From Luteibacter pinisoli (GTDB lineage: Bacteria > Pseudomonadota > Gammaproteobacteria > Xanthomonadales > Rhodanobacteraceae): a DNA stretch of 64,000 nucleotides. The stretch spans positions 1,488,001-1,552,000 of the forward strand of contig NZ_CP041046.1 in NCBI RefSeq assembly GCF_006385595.1. The letters run 5' to 3'. Positions 46,964 to 55,145 of the stretch are shown one piece after another. Under the pieces are notes generated by a model, which saw only the letters and a list, made by a program, of their open reading frames with translations, made no database searches and was not told where the DNA came from. A program made the position numbers and the translations under genes. The number at the start of each line of letters is the position of its first letter. The stretch's first letter is position 1.

Positions 46964-47953
46964 TCATCGTGCGGGTGCCGGAACCATTCCAATGGTTTCC
47001 ATCCACGTTTCCGCCAGCTCCGTCCAGCGCGTAATCGGGTTAGCGGTTTTTCGAACCCCGAAGGCGTGGCCGCCTTTTGCATACAGGTGCATTTCGACCG
47101 GCACATTCGCCTTCTGCAGCGCCAGGTAGTAGGTGAGTGATTCACGGATATCGTCCGTGGCGTCGTCCTCAGCCTGCGCAATGAAAGTCGGCGGCCCACG
47201 GGGATCGATTTTCACTTCGCGGGTCAGCATGATGCCGGGTTCCGTCCACAGGTGGCCCGGATAAAGCGCCATGGCGAAGTCGGGGCGGCTACTCTGGCGA
47301 TCGGCCGCGTCGATGGGCTTGTAGGTGCGCTTCGTTGTATTGCTGATGTCGGCCACCATCCGGCCGCCCGCCGAGAAACCCACCACGCCAATCCGGTGCG
47401 GATCGATACCGAGCGTTGAAGCGCGTTCGCGCAACAAGCCCATCGCACGCTGCGCATCCTGCAAGGCCATCGGCTCGCTTGGGGTGCGTCGGCAGTTGCA
47501 CTCGTTGTTCCAATAAGGACCCGAGCCCGGCACGCGATACTTCAACACAACGCACGTGATGCCTTTCGCCGTAAGCCAGTCGCAGATCTCGGTACCCTCG
47601 AGGTCGATGGCGAGGACGCGATAGCCACCGCCGGGGAAGACCAGCATGGCAGCACCGGTGTTCTTTCCCCTGGCCGGAAAGATGCTCATGGTCGGCCGGG
47701 AGACATGCTCGATCATCGTGATGGGCTTGCCGGCAATGGACCCCGTGCCCTGTCCATACACCTCGTCACCCGGGTAAGCGGGGGCGGCGATGTGGAGTTC
47801 CTTGGGCCAGAGCAGTATCTGCTCAGCCGGTGCCTCGGGCTGCCAGGGCTTGTTCTGCGGGTTCACCAGCGGCTCGGAGCCGGTGGTGGCTGCCCATGCA
47901 GCAACGGGCATCAGCAAGGCGGCCAGCAGGCCGATCCATCGTGCAGTGGTCAT
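46964..47953 (-). CDS. Secreted alpha/beta hydrolase (esterase, acetyl-xylan-esterase-like)
   Basis: 329 residues from ATG 47953; GGGAGAGG lies just upstream. A signal peptide, TARWIGLLAALLMPVAAWA, precedes the mature enzyme. Oxyanion loop LVFPGGGYRVLAIDLEG, nucleophile elbow GFSAGG, and the C-terminal acid and base in AEDDATDD and GGHAFGV complete the triad. BD-FAE/axe2-type esterases with this plan deacetylate plant polysaccharides. Substrate unknown; convergent with the small lipoprotein gene. Confidence 0.87.
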   Translation of the reverse strand: MTTARWIGLLAALLMPVAAWAATTGSEPLVNPQNKPWQPEAPAEQILLWPKELHIAAPAYPGDEVYGQGTGSIAGKPITMIEHVSRPTMSIFPARGKNTGAAMLVFPGGGYRVLAIDLEGTEICDWLTAKGITCVVLKYRVPGSGPYWNNECNCRRTPSEPMALQDAQRAMGLLRERASTLGIDPHRIGVVGFSAGGRMVADISNTTKRTYKPIDAADRQSSRPDFAMALYPGHLWTEPGIMLTREVKIDPRGPPTFIAQAEDDATDDIRESLTYYLALQKANVPVEMHLYAKGGHAFGVRKTANPITRWTELAETWMETIGMVPAPAR

Positions 47954-48097
47954 GTCGCCTCTCCCTACGGCGAAGGTTGAAGGGTCAGTCTGATGCCCAG
48001 TGCGGGCATTCTCATGGCTAAGGCATGGCTCGGGTGCGCTATGCATAGGATGTGCGCGGGCTAGGGTCGGCTAAAGCCCATCTGAACGGCAGAGTTT

Positions 48098-48115
48098 TGT
48101 AGGCCTTCGCCTACA
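48098..48115. promoter_or_regulatory. TAGG-N6-CCTA dyad, site 3
   Basis: TGTAGGC-CTTC-GCCTACA, a perfect 7-bp dyad ending 62 bases before the ATG at 48178. A TATGAT hexamer at 48137-48142 would place the dyad centre near -42 from the transcription start, a typical activator position. Confidence 0.5.
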
Positions 48116-48177
48116 GAATCGCGTGAAGGCGCCGTCTATGATCCTCGCGCCTTCACAAGGAACGGGGATTCCAATAA

Positions 48178-48813
48178 ATGACGAAGTACGTAACGGCGAC
48201 GCTTGCCTTGGTGGCCGCCCTTGGCTTTTCGGTGGCCCACGCGGACGGGCAGGGCGCGTTCGTCCAGGCGGATGCCGGACATGCCTCGACGCATCACACG
48301 GGCACGACCTGGGGCGTGAGCGGCGGCTACCGGTGGACGGCAGCCCAGTCGCTGTACGTGGGTGTTGAGGGCGGCTACCAGGACCTCGGAACCAGCAAGT
48401 TCCACACCGTGGCCGGCCCGACGTCCCTTACGGATATCACCGGCCCGCACACCATCACTGCCGATACGCATGGCCGCAATGGCGCAAAGGCAGCGACGCT
48501 CGGATTGAATGCGCGGTGGGACTTCTCCGACCGCACCTACGCGGTGATTCGTGGCGGCATCGCCCGTTACCGGAATCGAGCACGCTTTCACAACACCAGC
48601 ATCATCGACGATAACCCGCCGGTCAGCTCCACCTACGGCTACACGTTGTACGACACGCGCTGGTACGCCGGGGCCGGCTTTGGATTCGACTTCACCCCGA
48701 AGCTCAGCCTTCAGTTCACGTATGACCACTACCCGCAGCACTATTCGGTGTACGGATACCACTTCACGCAAAACACGGATGTGTGGGGCACTGGCGTCGA
48801 GTTCCGTTTTTAA
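48178..48813 (+). CDS. Outer-membrane beta-barrel protein
   Basis: 211 residues: signal peptide TKYVTATLALVAALGFSVAHA (1-22), then alternating amphipathic strands such as WGVSGGYRWTAAQSLYVGVEGGYQDLG and WYAGAGFGFDFTPKLSLQFTYDHY, ending in the terminal phenylalanine (EFRF) that BAM recognises. Size and pattern fit an eight-stranded OmpA-like/OmpX-like barrel. Rich in His in the first strand region (HASTHH). Ligand unknown. Confidence 0.88.
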   Translation: MTKYVTATLALVAALGFSVAHADGQGAFVQADAGHASTHHTGTTWGVSGGYRWTAAQSLYVGVEGGYQDLGTSKFHTVAGPTSLTDITGPHTITADTHGRNGAKAATLGLNARWDFSDRTYAVIRGGIARYRNRARFHNTSIIDDNPPVSSTYGYTLYDTRWYAGAGFGFDFTPKLSLQFTYDHYPQHYSVYGYHFTQNTDVWGTGVEFRF

Positions 48814-48822
48814 CGGTTGACG

Positions 48823-49161
48823 CTAAGCGATGAGCTCCCGGTGATCCGGCGCGTCCTGCGCCGGATCACCGACAACCGGGATCACCGTGGTCACCGGCAC
48901 GCGGGTCAGGAGCCGCCTGGGCAACGCCGGCGGCAAGTTGCATGGCCGGTCCAGCCATCCACGCCGCACGCCGAACGCATGCTCCACGCCGCGGGCGAAC
49001 ATCGACGGCACATCGGCGCCGAGCGGCATGCGCGTCAGCTTGCGTGCGGTAACGATGTTTCCGAGAGCGTTAGCCTGCGCCTGGGGCGTGTCAAAGCCAG
49101 CAAGTTCGAGGACAGAAAGGATCAGGGAGAGGTTATTTCGGCGAATGCGCTGGCGGATCAT
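48823..49161 (-). CDS. Small Cro/CI-like DNA-binding protein, tentative
   Basis: 112 residues. Codons end in G or C throughout, supporting a real gene. The first 75 residues (NNLSLILSVLELAGFDTP to GVEHAFGVRRGWLDRP) resemble the small xanthomonad HTH repressors whose last helix ends in a GWLD motif, though the recognition helix is not canonical. The C-terminal 35 residues are Pro/Val-rich without features. No good ribosome binding site precedes the ATG. It lies tail-to-tail with the outer-membrane protein gene. Confidence 0.55.
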   Translation of the reverse strand: MIRQRIRRNNLSLILSVLELAGFDTPQAQANALGNIVTARKLTRMPLGADVPSMFARGVEHAFGVRRGWLDRPCNLPPALPRRLLTRVPVTTVIPVVGDPAQDAPDHRELIA

Positions 49162-49331
49162 TTAACGGCTACGTGAGGGGAGCCGGCTTTATACCGAAGC
49201 GGGAGGGCCGGGTAATGCCGCAACGGTATGAAAGTTCGGCACAACGTGAAGGCCGTTCGTAAATTGTCGCGAAATAGAAACAATCTGTGCCGGTATAAGG
49301 AAAAACAATGCGTTACGTCACTCGACGTGGC

Positions 49332-49358
49332 TAAAGCCCGGGCAAACCGTGCCGTTAA
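49332..49358 (+). promoter_or_regulatory. FliA (sigma-28) promoter of the chemoreceptor gene
   Basis: TAAA, exactly 15 bases, GCCGTTAA, against the flagellar sigma consensus TAAA-N15-GCCGATAA (one mismatch). It ends 35 bases before the MCP start codon. Confidence 0.8.
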
Positions 49359-49361
49359 CGT

Positions 49362-49378
49362 CTAGGAATTTTTCCTAG
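49362..49378 (+). promoter_or_regulatory. Inverted repeat at the MCP transcription start
   Basis: CTAGGAA-TTT-TTCCTAG, a 7-bp perfect dyad directly after the sigma-28 -10. In RNA it would be a 5' hairpin; in DNA a possible repressor site. Related in form, but with 7 rather than 6 bases between TAGG and CCTA, to the three dyads elsewhere. Confidence 0.45.
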
Positions 49379-49393
49379 GGCAGTACGGGCAGC

Positions 49394-51046
49394 ATGACAA
49401 TCAGGTGGCGCATCATTTTGACCATGGCGGCGGCATTGCTGGCCGCCATCGTTATCGGGACAACCGGGCTCTACGCGCTGGACCAGACCCAGGCGGGGCT
49501 GGAGGGCATGTATCGCACGTCGCTCATGCCTATCGTCGACGTCAGCGAGGTGCGTGCCGCCCTGATGGATCAGCGCAATGCGGCCAACCGCGCGATCGTT
49601 CGCGGTACGCCCGAGGCGCTTGCGGACGCGAAGCAGGCCATCGCCAAGGCCCAGGTGCGCCTGACCACATCCTGGGCGGCGTACTACCCGGCCCTTGTCA
49701 CCAGCGAAGAAGAGCGCACGGCCGCGAAGGCTTTCGTTGCCGCGCGCGAACGTTCCGACGATCGCCTGGCGGCCCTGGTCGGCAAGCTCGAGCATGGCGA
49801 CAAGGATGCCGTGCCGTTGCTGATCAAGGACGTCGGCCCGGCGATGGATGAAGCGACGGCACAGATCTCGCAGATCATCACGGTCAATGAGCAGCAGGCC
49901 GACCAGGACTACAAGGCCGCCGCCGCCCGTGAGCACCGCACGGTGTACGTCACGCTTGGCGTGCTGCTGGCGTCGGCACTCCTCGTAGCGGTGCTTGGTT
50001 TCCTGCTGGCACGCGCCGTGATGCGGCCGTTGCTGCGTGCCCGTGATCTCGCGGCGCGCATCAGCCAGGGTGAACTGAACCACCATCTGCAGGTGGACGG
50101 CAGTGACGAACTGAGTGAAACGCTGCGTGCGCTTGGCACGATGGATGAGCAGCTCACCCGCATCGTCAGCCAGGTGCGCAGCAACGCGCAGCAGGTGACG
50201 TATGCCGCGCGCGATATCTCCGCCGGAACGGATGACCTCTCCAGCCGTACGCAGGAGCAGGCTTCATCGCTCGAAGAAACCGCCGCCTCGATGGAAGAAA
50301 TGACGGCGACGGTTCGCGAGAACTCCGAGGGCGCCGACATGGCCCGTGACCTGACGACCACGTTGCACGGCGACGCGGTGTCCGGCCAGACGGTCGCGCA
50401 GGAGGCCGTCGTGGCGATGGCCGAAATCACTCGCAGCAGCCGTAGTGTCGGCGAAATCGCGGTACTGATCGACGAAATCGCCTTCCAGACCAACCTGCTG
50501 GCGCTCAATGCCGCCGTCGAAGCCGCCCGCGCCGGTGAACAGGGCAGGGGTTTCGCCGTGGTGGCCAGTGAAGTCCGTTCGCTGGCGCAGCGCAGTGCCA
50601 CGGCGGCGCGTGACATCAAGAAGCTGATCGCCGATGCGTCCGAACGCGTGGAAACGGGCGCCGTGCTGGTCGGCCGCACGGGTGAAGCGCTCGCGCTGAT
50701 CGGCTCCGGGGCGACCCGTGTGTCCGGCATCGTCGGCAATATCGCGGCCGCGTCGCTTCAGCAGTCGGCCGGCATCGAGCAGGTAAACGGTGCCGTGACG
50801 GCGCTGGACGAAGTCACCCAGCAGAACGCAGCGCTGGTGGAAGAGGCCAGCGCGGCGAGCAAGCAGATGCTCGAGCTGTCCGAAGAACTGATGCGCCAGG
50901 TGGCGTTCTTCAGCATCGCCGGCGAAGAGCCCGCCGATACCGCGCGGCCTTCGCGAAGCGAGCCCGTGGCGCCGGCTGCGCCGGTGATCATTGCCCGGCC
51001 GCCTCGCCAGGCAGTGGCCCAGGACGAGCTCTGGACCGAGTTCTGA
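49394..51046 (+). CDS. Methyl-accepting chemotaxis protein
   Basis: 550 residues. Transmembrane helix 1 (about 7-27), a periplasmic four-helix-bundle sensor (28-182), helix 2 (about 186-208), HAMP (210-262), and the cytoplasmic signalling coiled coil with the conserved tip EIAFQTNLLALNAAVEAARAG near 360. Methylation helices flank the tip. The C-terminus ends in ELWTEF after a Pro/Ala linker, resembling the NWETF pentapeptide that tethers CheR and CheB. The start is set by the FliA promoter and GGGCAG upstream. Ligand unknown. Confidence 0.95.
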   Translation: MTIRWRIILTMAAALLAAIVIGTTGLYALDQTQAGLEGMYRTSLMPIVDVSEVRAALMDQRNAANRAIVRGTPEALADAKQAIAKAQVRLTTSWAAYYPALVTSEEERTAAKAFVAARERSDDRLAALVGKLEHGDKDAVPLLIKDVGPAMDEATAQISQIITVNEQQADQDYKAAAAREHRTVYVTLGVLLASALLVAVLGFLLARAVMRPLLRARDLAARISQGELNHHLQVDGSDELSETLRALGTMDEQLTRIVSQVRSNAQQVTYAARDISAGTDDLSSRTQEQASSLEETAASMEEMTATVRENSEGADMARDLTTTLHGDAVSGQTVAQEAVVAMAEITRSSRSVGEIAVLIDEIAFQTNLLALNAAVEAARAGEQGRGFAVVASEVRSLAQRSATAARDIKKLIADASERVETGAVLVGRTGEALALIGSGATRVSGIVGNIAAASLQQSAGIEQVNGAVTALDEVTQQNAALVEEASAASKQMLELSEELMRQVAFFSIAGEEPADTARPSRSEPVAPAAPVIIARPPRQAVAQDELWTEF

Positions 51047-51161
51047 CCCCACGCGCCGGAACCTGCGAACGGGCAGGTTCCGGCGGTTGCAGGTGCAACC
51101 ACCTTGCCACGCCGCGGGCTGGCTAATACCGTGTGGACGTCCCGATAAGGAGCGACCCACC

Positions 51162-51857
51162 TTGAAGCCGGTGTCAGCACGCAACCTGCACAGCCAGGTA
51201 GTCCAGCAGCTGGGCCAGCTGATCGTGGGTGGCAAACTGGCGCCAGGCGAGGGTTTGCCGCGTGAGGACATCCTTGCGGAAAAGCTCAATGTAAGCCGCA
51301 CTGCGCTGCGCGAGGCCATGAAGGTCCTCGTGGCCAAGGGCCTGATCGAATCGCGCCAGCGCACGGGTGCCCGCGTCCGCGAGGCGGTCCACTGGAAGCA
51401 GCTGGACCAGGATGTGCTGGCGTGGCGTTGCGCGCTCATGCCCACGGACGATTTCGTCGACAAGCTCGTGGAAATGCGTGAACTCATCGAGCCCGGCGCC
51501 GCGGCAGCGGCGGCGAAACGGCGCACCACCGCGCAGCTGGCGGCGCTCAAGGGCGCCTATGCCGCCATGGAAGCAGCGGAAGACCTGGACGCCTGGGCCG
51601 AGGCGGACCTCATGTTCCACGAAACCATGCTGCAGGCCACGAACAACGAGCTGATGGTGTCGCTGTTCACCGTGATCGAGACCGCGCTGGGCCAGTACTT
51701 CCTGTTGTCGGCGAGCAAGGCCGTCGACTTCAAGGCCGCGCTTCCACAGCACGAAAAAGTGCTGGATGCGATTCGCCACAAGCAGCCCGAGGTGGCGCGC
51801 GCAGCCATGTTCTCGATGGTGGATGCGTCGCGACGGAACATCCAGCGCCGTCGCTAG
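51162..51857 (+). CDS. GntR-family (FCD) regulator, DgoR-like
   Basis: 231 residues with a TTG start chosen because AAGGAG stands 9 bases upstream; an in-frame GTG at 51171 is the alternative. The winged helix is LPREDILAEKLNVSRTALREAMKVLVAKGLIESRQRTGARV; the FCD effector domain (about 90-220) has the metal/ligand histidines in LMFHETML and LPQHEKVLDAI. Overall like DgoR, the galactonate regulator. It precedes galactose-related enzymes on the same strand, its probable targets. Confidence 0.9.
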   Translation: MKPVSARNLHSQVVQQLGQLIVGGKLAPGEGLPREDILAEKLNVSRTALREAMKVLVAKGLIESRQRTGARVREAVHWKQLDQDVLAWRCALMPTDDFVDKLVEMRELIEPGAAAAAAKRRTTAQLAALKGAYAAMEAAEDLDAWAEADLMFHETMLQATNNELMVSLFTVIETALGQYFLLSASKAVDFKAALPQHEKVLDAIRHKQPEVARAAMFSMVDASRRNIQRRR

Positions 51858-51890
51858 ACCCCGTGCCGTGAGGCGATGCTGCGCCGCAGC

Positions 51891-51921
51891 TTGCCGACAT
51901 ATAATTATAAAATACTACAAT
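51891..51921 (+). promoter_or_regulatory. AT-rich promoter/operator region of the galactoside genes
   Basis: Between the regulator and the epimerase gene lies an AT-rich island, TATAATTATAAAATACTACAAT in register, unlike its GC-rich surroundings. It contains TATAAT (51900-51905), the palindrome TATAATTATA, and TACAAT at the end; TTGCCG at 51891 is a possible -35, 19 bases before TACAAT. A GntR-type operator is likely here, but the exact site cannot be fixed. Confidence 0.5.
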
Positions 51922-51973
51922 TGCCCTATCGCGCCGTGGGGAGGCGCTTCGTGGGGTAGCGGCATGCGCTGGA

Positions 51974-52894
51974 ATGTCCCGGGGTCACCCTGACGTGCTC
52001 TCACTGGCCAACGACCGGTTGAGCCTTACCCTGCTGCCCGAGGTCGGCGGCGGTGTGGCGCGGTTTGACTGGCGGGGCAGCGGGGGCACCGTGGCGCTGA
52101 TGCGCCCGTGCGACCACGTGCCACTGTCCGCCACGGGCGAGCACGAACCGAACGGGCTGGCGTGTTATCCGCTGGTGCCATGGAGCAACCGCATCACCGC
52201 GGGCGGCTTCGAGCACGCTGGCACGCGCGTGGGCTTGGCGCAGAACCGGGTCGACGACGACTATCCCATCCACGGCACGGGCTGGCAGCGCGCCTGGGAC
52301 GTCGAGCGGCACGATGCACAGGAAGCCGCGCTGGTGCTCCACGACGTGGTCGACGGTGCCTATGACTACCGCGCGCGCCTGGTGTACCGCCTCGACGGCG
52401 AGACGCTCAGCGTGCAGCTCGCAGTGACCAACCACGGCCAGGCTCCGCTGCCGTTCGGGCTGGGCCTGCACCCTTTCTTTTCCCTCCACGGTAGCGTGCA
52501 CCTGCACGCCCCGGCAGGCGCGGTGTGGCGCAATGACGAGCGGAACCTCATACCGCTCGCCCGCGACTCGGTGCCGCCGGCGTGGGATTTTTCTTCTGGT
52601 AAAGCCCTCCCCGCGGGTGGGCTCAACAACGCCTTCCAGGGCTGGAACGGTGTCGCGCGGATCACCTGGCCGAAGGCCGGGCTGCGCATGGACATCGCCG
52701 CCGACGTGGATACGTACGTGCTCTACGTGCCCGAGGGCGAGACGTTTTTCTGCTTTGAGCCCGTCGACCATCCGGTGAACGCGGTGCACCTCCCCGGTGG
52801 CCCCGTCGCGAATGGCATGACGGTGCTGGCGCCGGGTGAGGTCCTGGCGCGATCGTTCGCATTCCGCGTTTCTGAAGAGGGGCAAGCCTGTTGA
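51974..52894 (+). CDS. galM: Aldose 1-epimerase
   Basis: 306 residues, galactose-mutarotase fold. Substrate-handling residues: LVPWSNRI, the histidine in YPIHGTGWQRAW, FGLGLHPFF and the C-terminal glutamate in FCFEPVDHPVNAVH. It interconverts alpha and beta anomers of galactose or a related sugar. It has no signal peptide, so acts in the cytoplasm. It overlaps the next gene by 4 bases. Confidence 0.9.
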   Translation: MSRGHPDVLSLANDRLSLTLLPEVGGGVARFDWRGSGGTVALMRPCDHVPLSATGEHEPNGLACYPLVPWSNRITAGGFEHAGTRVGLAQNRVDDDYPIHGTGWQRAWDVERHDAQEAALVLHDVVDGAYDYRARLVYRLDGETLSVQLAVTNHGQAPLPFGLGLHPFFSLHGSVHLHAPAGAVWRNDERNLIPLARDSVPPAWDFSSGKALPAGGLNNAFQGWNGVARITWPKAGLRMDIAADVDTYVLYVPEGETFFCFEPVDHPVNAVHLPGGPVANGMTVLAPGEVLARSFAFRVSEEGQAC

Positions 52895-55119
52895 ACCCGT
52901 TCGCTACGACTGCTCGACTCACGCTCGCGTTGACCGCAGCGCTGGCCACGCCACTGGCCGCCGCGCCGGCGCCGCGCGATGCGACGCCCCGCTACGATGC
53001 CTCCACCCATGTGTTCCGGATCGATGCGGACAAGGTCACGTATGCCATGGGCGTGGACCCTGACGGCCGCCTGCAGACGCTGTACTGGGGCGCGCGCCTC
53101 GCGAAGGACGATCCCCTCGGCCCCGCCACGCCGGCACCGGAGCGCTCGTCGTTCGATCCCAAGGGAGCCCTGTCGCGCCAGGAATACGCCGGCTGGGGCG
53201 GCAATATCACCGCCATGCCCGCGCTGAAGGTGCGCTTCGACGACGGCAACCGCGACCTCATCCTGCGCTACGAGAGCTACCGCATCGACCACGGCGCGCT
53301 GGTGGTCGTGATGCGCGATGCGCAGGCCGGTGTCGATGTCAGCTTGCGCTACAGCGCGGATGAAGCCACCGGGATCATCGGGCGCTCCGCGCACATCGAG
53401 AACACCGGCAAGCAAGCCCTGACGATCGACAGCGCGGCGGCGGCGACGTGGAGCCTGCCGTCCGGCAGCGATTACTCGCTGCGCTACCTCACGGGCACCT
53501 GGGCCGGTGAGTGGCATCTGCAGACGCGCGCCATCACGCCCGGCGCGACGGTGCTGGAAAGCCGTCGCGGTTCCACGAGCGACGAGAACAATCCCTGGTT
53601 CGCGATCAACCGCGGTGGGCAGTGGGGCGAGACGCATGGCGATGTCTGGTTTGGCGCGCTGGCGTGGAGCGGCTCGTGGAGCATCCGCGTGGACGAGGAC
53701 ATCCTCGGCCAGGTGCGCGTCACGGGTGGCTTCAACCCGTTCGATTTCGCCTATCGGCTGAAGCCGGGCGAAGCGCTGGACACGCCGGTGTTCTACGGTG
53801 GTTACACGGGTGATGGCATGGGCGAAGCCTCGCGCCTGCTGCATCGCTTCGAGCGCGGCCGCATCCTGCCGGGCGGCGAGAGCGCGAAGCTCCGTCCCGT
53901 GCTCTACAACTCGTGGGAAGCCACGGAATTCAAGGTGGACGAAGCGGGCCAGGAGTCGCTGGCCGAGAAGGCCGCGGCGCTGGGTGTCGAGCGTTTCGTC
54001 GTTGACGATGGCTGGTTTGGCGCGCGCAACAACGACCACGCCGGCCTGGGTGACTGGACCGTCAATCGCACCAAGTTCCCCAACGGCCTGAAGCCGCTGA
54101 TCGACAAGGTGCATGGGCTGGGCATGAGTTTCGGCTTGTGGGTCGAGCCCGAGATGGTCAATCGCGACAGCGACCTGTATCGCGCGCATCCGGATTGGGT
54201 ACTCAACTTCACCGACCGCCAGCGCAGCGAAGGCCGCAACCAGCTGGTGCTCAACCTCGCGCGCGAGGACGTGAAGGCGCACCTGTTCGAGGTACTCGAC
54301 CGCCTGGTCAGCGAGAACGACATCCAGTTCCTTAAGTGGGATTACAACCGCAACTGGTCCGAGCCGGGCTGGCCGCAGATGGCGCCGGAAGAGCAGCAAA
54401 AGGTCTACGTGACCTATGTGCGCAACCTCTACAACATCCTGCGCCGCCTGCGCGAAAAGCATCCGGGCCTTGAGATTGAATCGTGCTCGGGTGGCGGTGC
54501 GCGCGTGGACCTTGGCGTGATGGCGCTGACGGACGAGGTCTGGCCCTCGGACAACACGGATCCGTCGGATCGTCTCTCGATCCAGGACGGCTTCAGCCAG
54601 GCGTATGCGCCCGCCACCATGATGGCGTGGGTCACCGGTTCGCCGCACTGGGCCAACAAGCGCGCGACCTCGCTGGATTTCCGCTTCCTCTCGTCCATGC
54701 AGGGTGGCCTCGGCATCGGCGCGAACCTCCTTGAATGGACTGACGCGGACAAGGCGACGGCACGTCAGTACATCGCCGCCTACAAAACCATTCGTGCCAC
54801 GGTGCAGCGCGGTGCGCTTTACCGCCTGCTTTCGCCGCAGGATCGCGCCCCGTGGTCGGCCACCTCGTCGGTCTCGGCGGATCGTCGCCAGGCCGTGTTG
54901 TTCGCCTTCCAGCGCGAAGGCCAGGAGGCGAGGGCGTATCCGACGCTGCGCCTGCAAGGCCTTGATCCCGATGCGCGCTACGGCATGCGCTTCATCCACG
55001 GCAGCGCGGCGCCCGGCACACCCGAGGTGGCGAGTGGCGCGTACTGGATGGAACACGGCATCGACCTGCTGATCAAGGGCGACTTCGACGCCGCAGGCGT
55101 GGTGTTCGACAAGCGCTAG
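52891..55119 (+). CDS. Alpha-galactosidase, GH36, exported
   Basis: 742 residues with TTG start overlapping the epimerase stop. Signal peptide (about 1-24, ending PLAAAPA). N-terminal beta-supersandwich, central TIM barrel with catalytic nucleophile Asp484 in FLKWDYNRN and acid/base Asp554 in WPSDNTDPSDRL, spaced 70 residues as in characterised GH36 enzymes; DDGWFGARN and WVEPEMVN shape the pocket. It releases alpha-linked galactose from raffinose-type sugars or galactomannans, in the periplasm or outside. Confidence 0.95.
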   Translation: MNPFATTARLTLALTAALATPLAAAPAPRDATPRYDASTHVFRIDADKVTYAMGVDPDGRLQTLYWGARLAKDDPLGPATPAPERSSFDPKGALSRQEYAGWGGNITAMPALKVRFDDGNRDLILRYESYRIDHGALVVVMRDAQAGVDVSLRYSADEATGIIGRSAHIENTGKQALTIDSAAAATWSLPSGSDYSLRYLTGTWAGEWHLQTRAITPGATVLESRRGSTSDENNPWFAINRGGQWGETHGDVWFGALAWSGSWSIRVDEDILGQVRVTGGFNPFDFAYRLKPGEALDTPVFYGGYTGDGMGEASRLLHRFERGRILPGGESAKLRPVLYNSWEATEFKVDEAGQESLAEKAAALGVERFVVDDGWFGARNNDHAGLGDWTVNRTKFPNGLKPLIDKVHGLGMSFGLWVEPEMVNRDSDLYRAHPDWVLNFTDRQRSEGRNQLVLNLAREDVKAHLFEVLDRLVSENDIQFLKWDYNRNWSEPGWPQMAPEEQQKVYVTYVRNLYNILRRLREKHPGLEIESCSGGGARVDLGVMALTDEVWPSDNTDPSDRLSIQDGFSQAYAPATMMAWVTGSPHWANKRATSLDFRFLSSMQGGLGIGANLLEWTDADKATARQYIAAYKTIRATVQRGALYRLLSPQDRAPWSATSSVSADRRQAVLFAFQREGQEARAYPTLRLQGLDPDARYGMRFIHGSAAPGTPEVASGAYWMEHGIDLLIKGDFDAAGVVFDKR

Positions 55120-55145
55120 GTATTCCCCCCGCAAGGAGTCGCGCC

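Noticed and set aside
49308..49334. An eight-codon frame with AAGGA upstream before the MCP gene
   Set aside because: Too short, and it lies upstream of the clear FliA promoter; chance.
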